Part shown: positions 42,338 to 50,278 of the stretch, in pieces
Layout: the number at the start of each line of letters is the position of its first letter
Position numbering within the stretch: the first letter of the stretch is position 1
Position numbers and translations under genes: made by a program
The notes under the pieces: generated by a model
Seen by the model: the letters and a program-made list of their open reading frames with translations, nothing else
The model's database searches: none
What the model was told of the DNA's origin: nothing
Source of the DNA: Candidatus Dietzia intestinipullorum
Lineage (GTDB): Bacteria > Actinomycetota > Actinomycetes > Mycobacteriales > Mycobacteriaceae
Assembly: GCA_019119635.1 (NCBI GenBank)
Contig: DWWP01000010.1
Coordinates: forward strand, 1-64,000
DNA length: 64,000 nucleotides
Direction: 5' to 3'

Positions 42338-43945
42338 ATGTCGATCAATCTCGCGGACTGCTTCGAGGCACTGTCCGACACGCTCGCCGATCGAGAGGCG
42401 ATCGTCGTGGACGGTGCCCGTCTCACATACGCCCGGCTCGACGCCGAGGCCACCAGGCTCGGACACTTCCTGCAGTCCATCGATGTGCAGCCGCGCGACC
42501 ACCTGGCCATGCACATGCGCAACAGCACCGAGTTCGTGACCACCCTGCTCGGCGCGCTCAAGGTGCGCGCGGTGCCGGTCAACATCAACTTCCGCTACAC
42601 CGCGGCCGAGCTCGAGTACCTCTACGCCGACTCCGACACCACCGTGGCGTTTGTGGACACCGAGTTCTGCCCCGTGGTCGCCGAGGTGCTGCCGCGGCTG
42701 GAGACGCTGCGGCACGTGGTGGTGATCGGCGAGGTCCCGGCGGACTTCGCCGCCGCCTGCGGGGCCGCCGGGGTCACCGTGCGCTCGTACGCCGAGGCCG
42801 TCGACGGACAGTCGGAGGTCCGCGACTTCCCCGCCCGCAGCGGCGACGACCACTTCATGATCTACACCGGCGGGACCACCGGCCACCCCAAGGGCGTGGT
42901 CTGGCGGCACGAGGACTTCTACTACGCGGCGCTGGCCGGCGGGAACCAGTACGGCGACCCCCACCACACCATCGGGGAGCTGGTGGCCTCGGCCGAGAAC
43001 ACGCCGGCGATGTCGCTCCTCGTCACCGCCCCGCTCATCCACGGCGCCGCGGTCTACGCCGTGTTCTCCATGTTCTTCATGGGCGCCAAGCAGGTCATCA
43101 TGCGCAACTGGGACGCCCGGGAGGCGCTGGCGCTGATCCCCCGCGAACAGGTGCAGATCCTCATGGTGGTGGGCGACGCCATGGCCGTGCCGTTTGTCGA
43201 CGAGCTCGTGGCGAACCCGGACGCCTACGACGTCTCGACCCTCTTCGCGGTGAACAACGGGGGCGCCATCTGGTCGCAGGCCTCGCGCGACAAGCTCAAG
43301 ACGGTCCTGCCGGACATCTTCATCCGCGACAACTTCGGCGCGTCGGAGTCGGGCACCGACGGGCAACTCGAGATGAACGACGACGGCGAGCTGCGGATGC
43401 CGCCGAGCCCCCGCTCGCAGGTCGTGAACGAGGACCTCGAGCCGATCACCCCGGGCAGCGACCAGATCGGGTACCTCGCCCGCGTGGGGCACGTGCCGCT
43501 CGAGTACTACAACGATCCGGAGAAGACGGCCGCGACGTTCCCGACCCGCGCCGACGGCACCCGCATGTCCGTCCTCGGGGACATGGCCCGGGTCGAGGCC
43601 GACGGTGCCATCGTCCTGCTCGGCCGGGGCTCGGGCTGCATCAACACCGGCGGCGAGAAGGTCTTCCCGGAAGAGGTGGAGCAGGCGCTCAAGTCACACC
43701 CGGCGGTGTTCGACGCCCTCGTGGCCGGCGCCGACGACCCCACGTACGGCGAGCGGGTCGCCGCGGTGATCTCGCTCCGCGACGGAGTCGACGAGCCCGA
43801 CCCCGACGAGCTGATGGCGCACTGCCGCACCAAGCTCGCCGGCTACAAGGTGCCGCGCAGCATCGTGGTGGTGCCCGAGGTGGTCCGGTCCCCCTCCGGC
43901 AAGGCGGACTACCGCTGGGCCAAGCGCGCGGTGGCGACCGGGTAG
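42338..43945 (+). CDS. Steroid-side-chain acyl-CoA synthetase, FadD19-like (paralogue 1)
   Basis: ATP-dependent acyl-CoA ligase of 535 residues. P-loop MIYTGGTTGHPKGVVWRHED, then GDAMAVPFVDEL, DNFGASESGTDGQ, hinge LLGRGSGCINTGGEKVFPEE and catalytic Lys in SPSGKADYRWAK. The sequence style (VWRHEDFYYA, YTGGTTGHPKG) matches FadD19, which activates C27/C24 steroid acids. A KstR box lies just upstream. A second ligase of the same subfamily is encoded 1.7 kb away, so the exact chain-length specificity is undecided, and FadD17 or FadD19 names cannot be split by eye. Confidence 0.85.
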   Translation: MSINLADCFEALSDTLADREAIVVDGARLTYARLDAEATRLGHFLQSIDVQPRDHLAMHMRNSTEFVTTLLGALKVRAVPVNINFRYTAAELEYLYADSDTTVAFVDTEFCPVVAEVLPRLETLRHVVVIGEVPADFAAACGAAGVTVRSYAEAVDGQSEVRDFPARSGDDHFMIYTGGTTGHPKGVVWRHEDFYYAALAGGNQYGDPHHTIGELVASAENTPAMSLLVTAPLIHGAAVYAVFSMFFMGAKQVIMRNWDAREALALIPREQVQILMVVGDAMAVPFVDELVANPDAYDVSTLFAVNNGGAIWSQASRDKLKTVLPDIFIRDNFGASESGTDGQLEMNDDGELRMPPSPRSQVVNEDLEPITPGSDQIGYLARVGHVPLEYYNDPEKTAATFPTRADGTRMSVLGDMARVEADGAIVLLGRGSGCINTGGEKVFPEEVEQALKSHPAVFDALVAGADDPTYGERVAAVISLRDGVDEPDPDELMAHCRTKLAGYKVPRSIVVVPEVVRSPSGKADYRWAKRAVATG

Positions 43946-43970
43946 CGCGCGTCCGCCCCGGGGCCGCCAC

Positions 43971-45011
43971 TCAGAGGTCGCGGAGCTGCTCCACCAGTCG
44001 GACCCGGGCGGCGGCGTCGGGGGCCAGTGGCGTGATGGTCAGCGTGGTGGCGCCCGCCTCGCGGAACGCCTCGATCCGCTCGGCCACGTACGACCGGGGC
44101 CCGATGAGCGAGATCGACCGGACCAGCTCGTCGGGCACCGCCGCGGCGGCCTCGTCCTTCTTGCCGTCCAGGTAGAGGTTCTGGATCTGCTCCGCCTCGT
44201 CCTCGTAGCCGTAGCGGCGGGCGAGCTCGTTGTAGAAGTTCTTGCCCTTGGCACCCATCCCGCCGAAGTACAGCGCCAGGAACGGCCGCACCATGTCCAG
44301 CAGGGGCGGCACCTCGGACTCGTCGACGATCGCCGCCGGCGGCCCGGCGTACACCTCGAGCTCCCCCAGGGCGGGGTCGCGCTTCTCGCGGCCCCGGGCG
44401 AGCGGCTCGCCCCACGCCACGTGCGCCTTCTCCGGGTGGAAGAACATCGGCTGCCAGCCGTCGGCGAGTTCCGCGGCCAGCTCCACGTTCCTGGGCCCCA
44501 GCGCCGCCAGCACGATCGGGATGGACGAGCGCACCGGGTGGTTGATGAGCTTGAGCGGCTTGCCGAGCCCCGTACCCTCCCCCTCCGGCAGCGGGATCCG
44601 GTATTTCCTGCCCTCGTACTGCAGCTTCTCGCGGCGCCACACGGACCGGCAGATGTCGATGATCTCGCGGGTGCGGGCCAGCGGCGCGTCGTACTTCACG
44701 CCGTGGAAGCCCTCGATCACCTGCGGGCCCGACGCGCCGAGCCCGAGCGTGAACCGCCCCTCCGACACGTAGTCCAGGCCCGCGGCCGTCATGGCGGTCA
44801 GGGTGGGCGTGCGCGTGTAGAGCTGCAGGATGCCGGAGGCCAGTTCCATGGTGGAGGTCCGGGCCGCCAGGTAGCCTAGCTGGCTCACCGCGTCGAAGGA
44901 GTAGGCCTCGGGGACGAACGCGATGTCGAGTCCGGCGCGCTCGAGGTCCGCGGCCTCGGCCGCCGTCTCGGAGAAGCCACCGCTGTAGTTGAGCGCCATG
45001 CCGAATCTCAT
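43971..45011 (-). CDS. F420-dependent LLM-class oxidoreductase (Rv3520c-like)
   Basis: Luciferase-like TIM-barrel protein of 346 residues. MRFGMALNYSGGFSETAAEA, DIAFVPEAYSFDAVSQLGYL and FTLGLGASGPQVIEGFHGV are typical of the F420-dependent group, including the bulge for the deazaflavin. The C-terminal half has GWQPMFFHPEKA and RSISLIGPRSYVAERIEAF. Rv3520c in the M. tuberculosis cholesterol region has the same look. Substrate unknown. It converges on the FadD19-like gene with 25 nt between, and is followed upstream on the same strand by two small genes and a second ligase. Confidence 0.82.
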   Translation of the reverse strand: MRFGMALNYSGGFSETAAEAADLERAGLDIAFVPEAYSFDAVSQLGYLAARTSTMELASGILQLYTRTPTLTAMTAAGLDYVSEGRFTLGLGASGPQVIEGFHGVKYDAPLARTREIIDICRSVWRREKLQYEGRKYRIPLPEGEGTGLGKPLKLINHPVRSSIPIVLAALGPRNVELAAELADGWQPMFFHPEKAHVAWGEPLARGREKRDPALGELEVYAGPPAAIVDESEVPPLLDMVRPFLALYFGGMGAKGKNFYNELARRYGYEDEAEQIQNLYLDGKKDEAAAAVPDELVRSISLIGPRSYVAERIEAFREAGATTLTITPLAPDAAARVRLVEQLRDL

Positions 45012-45021
45012 GTCGGCGACA

Positions 45022-45369
45022 CTACCGCGCGGACACCGCCGGCCCCCTGATCGCCCGGTCCACCGCGCCGCCGGTGCGGACGAAGACCCCGACGCGGCGC
45101 CGGAACGGCGTGTTGGCCCGCTCGTAGCCCAGGAACCGGTATCCCGACTCGCCCGCCACCTCGAGCACCGTGGCCTCGGGCAGGTCCACGTCCGCGGTGG
45201 GGATCACCGCGAGGTCGCGCCGACCGAGCATGCGGGCCAGCCGCAGCCGCCGCGTTCGGATATCCCCGTGACGACGACGAGCGCGCCGGGCCACGAGCAC
45301 CAGCCCGGCGACCAGCCACGCCACCACCGGGGCAAGGGCCACCAGCACCGCGATCCAGACGGCGCTCAC
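45022..45369 (-). CDS. Small membrane-anchored basic protein
   Basis: Protein of 115 residues. One N-terminal hydrophobic segment (VWIAVLVALAPVVAWLVAGL) is followed by a strongly basic stretch (ARRARRRHGDIRTRRLRLAR), then a small soluble domain (ESGYRFLGYERANTP). It starts at GTG overlapping the stop of the next upstream gene (GTGA) and ends 10 nt before the F420-type oxidoreductase start. No family recognised. Coupling suggests it works with its 93-residue partner. Confidence 0.6.
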   Translation of the reverse strand: MSAVWIAVLVALAPVVAWLVAGLVLVARRARRRHGDIRTRRLRLARMLGRRDLAVIPTADVDLPEATVLEVAGESGYRFLGYERANTPFRRRVGVFVRTGGAVDRAIRGPAVSAR

Positions 45370-45647
45370 CCCGCCTCCCCCGCCCGCGTCAGCCGCATCG
45401 GCTCGAGCCACATGCCGCGCTCGACCAGGGCGGACTCGCCCCCGACCGGCTCGAATCCCCGGGACCGGGCGAGGGCGAGGACGGCCACCCGCGGCAGGCC
45501 GAGCTCCCACGGACGCAGCTCGATCTCGTCGTCGTCGTATCCCTCGAGCAGGGACGTCACCGCCCGCGCCCGCCGACCGTGGCGGTCGCGGAGGGCACGG
45601 ACGGGATCGAGCTCGCGGGCGCGTCGGCCCCATCCGGTCACAGCCAT
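45366..45647 (-). CDS. Small hypothetical protein
   Basis: Soluble protein of 93 residues: MAVTGWGRRARELDPVRALR, an acidic middle (EGYDDDEIELRPWELGLP), then SRGFEPVGGESALVERGMWL. No signal peptide, no cysteine, no known motif. It lies 17 nt after the second ligase stop on the same strand and is coupled to the next small membrane gene. Its start is an ATG without a clear ribosome site. Confidence 0.55.
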   Translation of the reverse strand: MAVTGWGRRARELDPVRALRDRHGRRARAVTSLLEGYDDDEIELRPWELGLPRVAVLALARSRGFEPVGGESALVERGMWLEPMRLTRAGEAG

Positions 45648-45664
45648 GCCCGGATGGTACGTGC

Positions 45665-47281
45665 TCAGCCGGCGGCCACCTGGTCCTTGGCCCAGCGGTA
45701 GTCCGCCTTGCCGGCCGGCGAGCGCTTGATCTCCGGGACCCCGACGATCCGCTTGGGCAGCTTGTACCCCGCGAGGCTCTCGCGCAGGAAGGTCCGCAGC
45801 TCGTCGTCGGTGGGCTCCTCCTCGCCGTCGCGGTACTGGACCACCGCGGCGACCATCTGGCCGTACCGCTCGTCCGGGGCGCCGGCGACCACCGCGTCGA
45901 ACACGGCGGGGTGCGATTTGAGCGCCTGCTCCACCTCTTCCGGGAAGACCTTCTCGCCGGCGGTGTTGATGGTGCCCGAGCCGCGGCCGAGGAAGATGAT
46001 CGAGCCGTCCTCGTCGACCCGGGCCATGTCGCCCAGGATCGACATCCGTACACCGTCGATGATCGGGAAGGTGCGGGCCGTCTTCTCCGGGTCGTTGTAG
46101 TACCCCAGCGGGACATGGCCCGCGCGGGCCAGGAAACCGATCTCGTCGCTGCCCGGCTCGACGGTCGAGAAGTCCTCGCGGACCACCCGCAGCCGCGGCC
46201 CGGGGGCCAGCCGCACCTCGCCCGACTCGTTCATCGTCAACTCGCCGTCGTTGCCCGACTCCGACGCCCCGAAGTTGTCGCGGACGATCACGTCCGGCAG
46301 GAGCCCGAGGAGCTTGTCGCGCGAGGCCTTGGACCAGATGCCGCCGCCGGAGGAGACCGCGAACAGCGAGGAGAAGTCCATCGTGTCCTTGTTCTCGACC
46401 ATCGTGTCGATGATCGGCACGGCCATGCCGTCGCCCACGAACACCAGCATGCCCGCCTTCTCGCGCTCGACGGACCTGACCACCTCGAGCGGGTCGAAGT
46501 CCCGCTGCATGATCAGGTGGCCGCCGAGGTTGAGGAACGTGAACACCGTGAAGGTGCCGGCGCCGTGCATGAGCGGCGCCGACATGACCACGTTGAAGAA
46601 CGCGCCGCCCTCGGTGTGCTCGGCCACCTCCTGCGGGGAGGTGCGCGCCTCGCCGTAGGGGTTGCCGCCCGACAGGCACGCGTAGAAGTAGTCGGCCGCA
46701 CGCCACTGCACGCCCTTCGGGTAGCCCGTGGTGCCACCGGTGTAGACCACCATCGTGTCGTCCCCCGAGCGGGGCCCGAAGTCGCGCTCCGGCGACTGCG
46801 ACGGCCACTCGGTGTCCACGGCGTGCAGCGCGACCTCCCTCTCGCGGCAGGCCTCGACGAGCGCCGTCGGGGCGTCGCCCACGCAGAGCACGGCCCTGAT
46901 CCCCGGTGCACCCGGCAGGACCTCCGCCACGGCCTCACCGAACTCCGCGTCGACCATGGTGGCCACGCAGTCGGAGTCGTTGTAGAGGTACTCGAGCTCC
47001 TTGACGGTGTAGCGGTAGTTGATGTTGATCGCGCCCGCGCGGACCTTGAGCGAGCCGATGAGCGCGCACATGTGCTCGATGCTGTTCTTCATGTGCAGCG
47101 CGACGTGCTCGCCCGGCTCCACACCCGCAGCCTGGAGGAGGTGCCCCATCCGCGTCGACTCCTCGTCGAGGTCGCGGAAGCTGAGAGTTCTCCCGTCCAT
47201 CGTGAGGGCCTTGTAGTCCGGCACGGCGTCGGCCACCGCCTCGAAGACGTCGGCCTGGTTCATGTCGGGGTTGTGGCTCAT
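45665..47281 (-). CDS. Steroid-side-chain acyl-CoA synthetase, FadD19-like (paralogue 2)
   Basis: Acyl-CoA ligase of 538 residues, visibly a paralogue of the ligase at 42338: MVVYTGGTTGYPKGVQWRAA P-loop, GDGMAVPIIDTM, RDNFGASESGNDGELTMNES, IFLGRGSGTINTAGEKVFPE and SPAGKADYRWAK. The ATG with AAAGGG was chosen; an in-frame ATG 66 nt upstream has no ribosome site. No KstR box is visible in the 124-nt upstream region shared with the divergent esterase, so this copy may be regulated differently. It heads a minus-strand run with two small genes and the F420-type oxidoreductase. Confidence 0.85.
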   Translation of the reverse strand: MSHNPDMNQADVFEAVADAVPDYKALTMDGRTLSFRDLDEESTRMGHLLQAAGVEPGEHVALHMKNSIEHMCALIGSLKVRAGAININYRYTVKELEYLYNDSDCVATMVDAEFGEAVAEVLPGAPGIRAVLCVGDAPTALVEACREREVALHAVDTEWPSQSPERDFGPRSGDDTMVVYTGGTTGYPKGVQWRAADYFYACLSGGNPYGEARTSPQEVAEHTEGGAFFNVVMSAPLMHGAGTFTVFTFLNLGGHLIMQRDFDPLEVVRSVEREKAGMLVFVGDGMAVPIIDTMVENKDTMDFSSLFAVSSGGGIWSKASRDKLLGLLPDVIVRDNFGASESGNDGELTMNESGEVRLAPGPRLRVVREDFSTVEPGSDEIGFLARAGHVPLGYYNDPEKTARTFPIIDGVRMSILGDMARVDEDGSIIFLGRGSGTINTAGEKVFPEEVEQALKSHPAVFDAVVAGAPDERYGQMVAAVVQYRDGEEEPTDDELRTFLRESLAGYKLPKRIVGVPEIKRSPAGKADYRWAKDQVAAG

Positions 47282-47405
47282 CAGGGCCCTTTCATCTGAC
47301 AGGGTAGGGATGTGGTGCGCTTCACATGATGCCGCATTATTCGACACTTGTCAGCTCCGGGTCCCGGTCAATTTCGGATCCGGCGGACAGATCTAGGATC
47401 ACCAC

Positions 47406-48440
47406 ATGGAACACGGCGCGTCAGATGGCCACGAGGATCCCTTCGAGCCGCAGACCAGCGGCTCGGGAAGCGTTCCGCGAGAGAAGGCCTCACCGGACCG
47501 ACCGGCCTTCCGCGGGCCGGGCGAACAGGGGACGCTGCGGTCCCGGGCCGTCGCCAACGGGCTCCGCTTCCTCGTCCGCCCCGCCCTCGACAGGATGCCC
47601 GCGACCGATGCCTCGCTCGGGCGCCTGCGCGCGCTGACCTCCGGGGCCGGGCGCGCCGCGGCGCTGGAGACCTCCGACGACTGGGCCGCGGACGGCCCGG
47701 TCCCCGGCCTGTGGGTGGGGCGCAAGAGGTTCTTCGACTCGGACCACGTGATCTACCACGTCCACGGCGGCGGGTTCACCTTCGGATCGCCGTGGTCGCA
47801 CCAGGCACTGGCCTCCCGGGTTGCCGGTGAGACCGGGGCCCCGGTGTTCCTGCCGGACTACCGGCTCGCGCCCGAACACCCGTACCCGGCCGCGCTCGAC
47901 GACGTCATCGCCGGCTGGCACTGGCTCATCGACGAGGGGTACCCGCCCGGGAACATCGTGCTCAGCGGCGACTCCGCCGGCGGGAACCTCGCGATCCAGC
48001 TCGTCGCCCACCTCGAGGCAGAGCAGGCCGCCATGCCCGCCGGCGTGGTGCTGCTCTCCCCCTGGGTGGACATGGACACCACGGACATCTCGGCGCGCGA
48101 CCGCGCCCACCGCGACCCGTTCCTGGCGGTGGGCCTGGTCGAGTTGTGCCGCCGGCAGTACGCCCCCGGCGTCGACCCGGACGATCCCTGGATCTCGCCC
48201 GTGCACCACGTGCCGTCACCGGACTGGCCGCCGTTCCTCATCCAGGTGGGCGGCGCCGAGATCTTCCGCGGCGGGGTCGAGCGCCTGGCCGAGCGGTTCA
48301 GCGAACACGGCGTGCGCCACGAGTTCCAGGTGTGGCCGCACCAGTTCCACGTGTTCCAGGTCTTCCACCCCGTGGTCCCGGAGTCCAAGGTCGCGGTGCG
48401 CGACATCGGCTCGTTCATCCGGGGCTGCCTCCGCGGCTGA
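47406..48440 (+). CDS. HSL-family alpha/beta-hydrolase (esterase/lipase)
   Basis: Esterase of 344 residues. The HGGG oxyanion motif is at residues 120-123 (YHVHGGGFTFGS) and the nucleophile is Ser190 in GDSAGGNL. DYRLAPEHPYPAALDD is the family signature. The catalytic Asp is probably in DPWISP or near IQVGGAEI, and the His is in WPHQFHVFQ. The N-terminal 45 residues are low-complexity. It is of the hormone-sensitive lipase type, not the C-C hydrolase (HsaD) type, which lacks HGGG. Possible role: hydrolysis of steroid or fatty esters; inference only. Confidence 0.8.
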   Translation: MEHGASDGHEDPFEPQTSGSGSVPREKASPDRPAFRGPGEQGTLRSRAVANGLRFLVRPALDRMPATDASLGRLRALTSGAGRAAALETSDDWAADGPVPGLWVGRKRFFDSDHVIYHVHGGGFTFGSPWSHQALASRVAGETGAPVFLPDYRLAPEHPYPAALDDVIAGWHWLIDEGYPPGNIVLSGDSAGGNLAIQLVAHLEAEQAAMPAGVVLLSPWVDMDTTDISARDRAHRDPFLAVGLVELCRRQYAPGVDPDDPWISPVHHVPSPDWPPFLIQVGGAEIFRGGVERLAERFSEHGVRHEFQVWPHQFHVFQVFHPVVPESKVAVRDIGSFIRGCLRG

Positions 48441-48659
48441 CGCGCGCCGCGCCGCCCGCCTGGCCCCGCCGCACCGCCCGCCGCACCATCGCGCCCGCCG
48501 CACCACCAGGTTGAGTCGTTCCGTGCAGCATTCTCCCAGCGGCCTGGCTGAGGATCGCTGCCGGAGCGACTCAACTCCGCTAGCCGGGCGGGCGGGCGGG
48601 GCAGGCGGGGCGGGCGAGGCGGGCGAGCCGGGGGCGGGGCAGGCGAGCCGGGCGGGCGG
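48441..48659. other. Intergenic region with a long hairpin and a G-rich tract
   Basis: Between convergent esterase and ltp2. A 66-nt imperfect hairpin occupies 48510-48575: outer arms GTTGAGTCGTTCCG and CGGAGCGACTCAAC (one mismatch), inner GCAGC/GCTGC, centre GGCC. From 48580 to 48659 the plus strand is almost only GGGC/GGGCG/GGCA blocks, able to form G-quadruplexes. No gene seen. Confidence 0.6.
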
Positions 48660-49832
48660 TCAGACCGTGAGCACGAGCCCGGACGTCGGGACGCCGGTGC
48701 CGGCGGTGACGACGAGCTTCTCCGCGCCCGACACCTGGTTCACCGAATCGCCCCGCAGTTGGCGGACGCCCTCGGCGATGCCGTTCATGCCGTGGATGTA
48801 CGCCTCGCCGAGCTGCCCGCCGTGGGTGTTGAGCGGCAGCCGGCCGCCCACCTCGAGCGCGCCCGGCTGCCGGATCAGGTCCTTGGCCTCGCCGCGACCG
48901 CAGAAGCCCAGCTCCTCCAGCTGCATGAGGACGTACGGCGTGAAGTGGTCGTAGAGGACCGCCATGTCCATGTCCTCCGGCCGCAGCCCCGACTGCTCCC
49001 ACAGCTGATCGCCGACGATCTTCATCTCCGGCAGGCCCGCGAGTTCCGGCCGGTAGTAGGAGGTCATGATGTACTGATCCGGGCCCGAGCCCGACGCCGC
49101 CGCCGCGACCGAGACCGGCGTGTGCGGCAGATCGCGGGCCCGCTCGGGCGTGGTCACCACGATCGCCTGGCCGCCGTCCGACTCCTGGCAGCAGTCCAAC
49201 AGGTGCAGGGGCTCGGCGATGTAGCGCGAGTTCTGGTGGTCGTCCAGTGTGATCGGCTTGCCGTGGAAGAACGCGGCCGGGTTCACGGCGGCGTGCTTAC
49301 GGTCGACCACGGCCACGCGGCCGAAGTCCTCGCTGGTGGCGCCGTACTCGTGCATGTAGCGCTGCGCGACCATCGCCACGAACCCGGCGGGCGTCGAGAG
49401 GCCGTGCGGGTAGGAGAAGGCGTTGTCCGTGCCCGAGGAGTTGACCTGCTGGACGAGCGACGAGTTGACCTGCCCGAAGCGCATCCCGGAGCGCTCGTTG
49501 AAGGCGCGGTAGCAGACCACCACCTCGGCCACGCCCGTCGCGACGGCCATCGCGGCTTGCTGCACGGTCGCGCAGGCGGCACCGCCGCCGTAGTGGATGC
49601 GGGAGAAGAAGTCGAGCGAGCCGATGCCGGCCGCGCGGGCGACGGCGACCTCGGTGTTGGTGTCCATGGTGAACGACACCAGTCCGTCGACGTCCGAGGG
49701 CTCGAGCCCGGCGTCCGCGACGGCGGCCTGCACGGCCTCGGCGGCGAGCCGGAGCTCGGAGCGACCGGAGTCCTTGGAGAAGTCGGTGGCGCCGATCCCG
49801 ACGATCGCCGCCTTTCCGGAGAGGGAACTCAC
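48660..49832 (-). CDS. ltp2: Steroid side-chain aldolase Ltp2 (thiolase-fold lipid-transfer protein)
   Basis: SCP2-thiolase-fold retro-aldolase of 390 residues that removes the last side-chain unit as propionyl-CoA, giving the 17-ketosteroid, when bound to the DUF35 domain of ChsH2. Features: AAIVGIGATDFSKDSGRSEL, HYGGGAACATVQQAAMAVAT, AVLYDHFTPYVLMQLEELGF and NTHGGQLGEAYIHGMNGIAE. It lacks the paired thiolase Cys motifs, as expected for Ltp2. The GTG overlaps the chsH1 stop (GTGA). Last gene of the fadE34 operon; same order as Rv3541c-Rv3540c. Confidence 0.9.
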   Translation of the reverse strand: MSSLSGKAAIVGIGATDFSKDSGRSELRLAAEAVQAAVADAGLEPSDVDGLVSFTMDTNTEVAVARAAGIGSLDFFSRIHYGGGAACATVQQAAMAVATGVAEVVVCYRAFNERSGMRFGQVNSSLVQQVNSSGTDNAFSYPHGLSTPAGFVAMVAQRYMHEYGATSEDFGRVAVVDRKHAAVNPAAFFHGKPITLDDHQNSRYIAEPLHLLDCCQESDGGQAIVVTTPERARDLPHTPVSVAAAASGSGPDQYIMTSYYRPELAGLPEMKIVGDQLWEQSGLRPEDMDMAVLYDHFTPYVLMQLEELGFCGRGEAKDLIRQPGALEVGGRLPLNTHGGQLGEAYIHGMNGIAEGVRQLRGDSVNQVSGAEKLVVTAGTGVPTSGLVLTV

Positions 49833-50278
49833 TGCGGGTCTCCGTTCATGTAGAGAGTGGCCGTCGAGGTGATGTGTGCGCCCAACGAATCGGTGCCGAC
49901 GATCGTCAGCGTCACCAGGCCGTCGTCGGCGATCTCGGCGACCTCCCCGGTCAGGGTCAGCGTGTCGTAGGCGTACCAGGGCACACCCAGACGCAGCTTG
50001 ATGGAGGTGATCCGTGCACGCTGCCCCGCCCAGTCGGTGACGAACCGCTGCACCAGGCCGGTGTCGGTGAGGATGTTGACGAAGATGTCCTTCGAGCCCT
50101 TCTGCTGGGCCAGATCCCGGTCGTGGTGGACGTCCTGGAAATCCCGGGTGGCCAGCGCGGAGGCCACGATGAACGTCGGCGTCCCCTCGATCGCCAGCTC
50201 GGGGAGGCGGTCGCCCACCCGGGCGGCGGGCGGCTCGGCGGGGCAGACCGCGCCGGTCACTGCACTGTTCTCGCTCAC
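49829..50278 (-). CDS. chsH1: Steroid enoyl-CoA hydratase subunit ChsH1
   Basis: MaoC-like single hot-dog subunit of 149 residues. It pairs with ChsH2 to hydrate 3-oxo-4,17-pregnadiene-20-carboxyl-CoA. Key stretch: TRDFQDVHHDRDLAQQKGSK then DIFVNILTDTGLVQRFVTDW; the MaoC Asp/His pair is in DVHHD. It starts at GTG overlapping the chsH2 stop by 4 nt, so the subunits are translationally coupled. Corresponds to Rv3541c. Confidence 0.88.
   Translation of the reverse strand: MSENSAVTGAVCPAEPPAARVGDRLPELAIEGTPTFIVASALATRDFQDVHHDRDLAQQKGSKDIFVNILTDTGLVQRFVTDWAGQRARITSIKLRLGVPWYAYDTLTLTGEVAEIADDGLVTLTIVGTDSLGAHITSTATLYMNGDPQ

Noticed and set aside
47282..47405. A KstR box for the second FadD19-like ligase
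   Set aside because: No TNNAACNNGTTNNA match, even with one mismatch, was seen in the spacer.
47406..48440. The alpha/beta-hydrolase as the missing HsaD
   Set aside because: It has the HGGG and GDSAGG motifs of hormone-sensitive lipase-type esterases. C-C hydrolases such as HsaD have a different nucleophile context and no HGGG.
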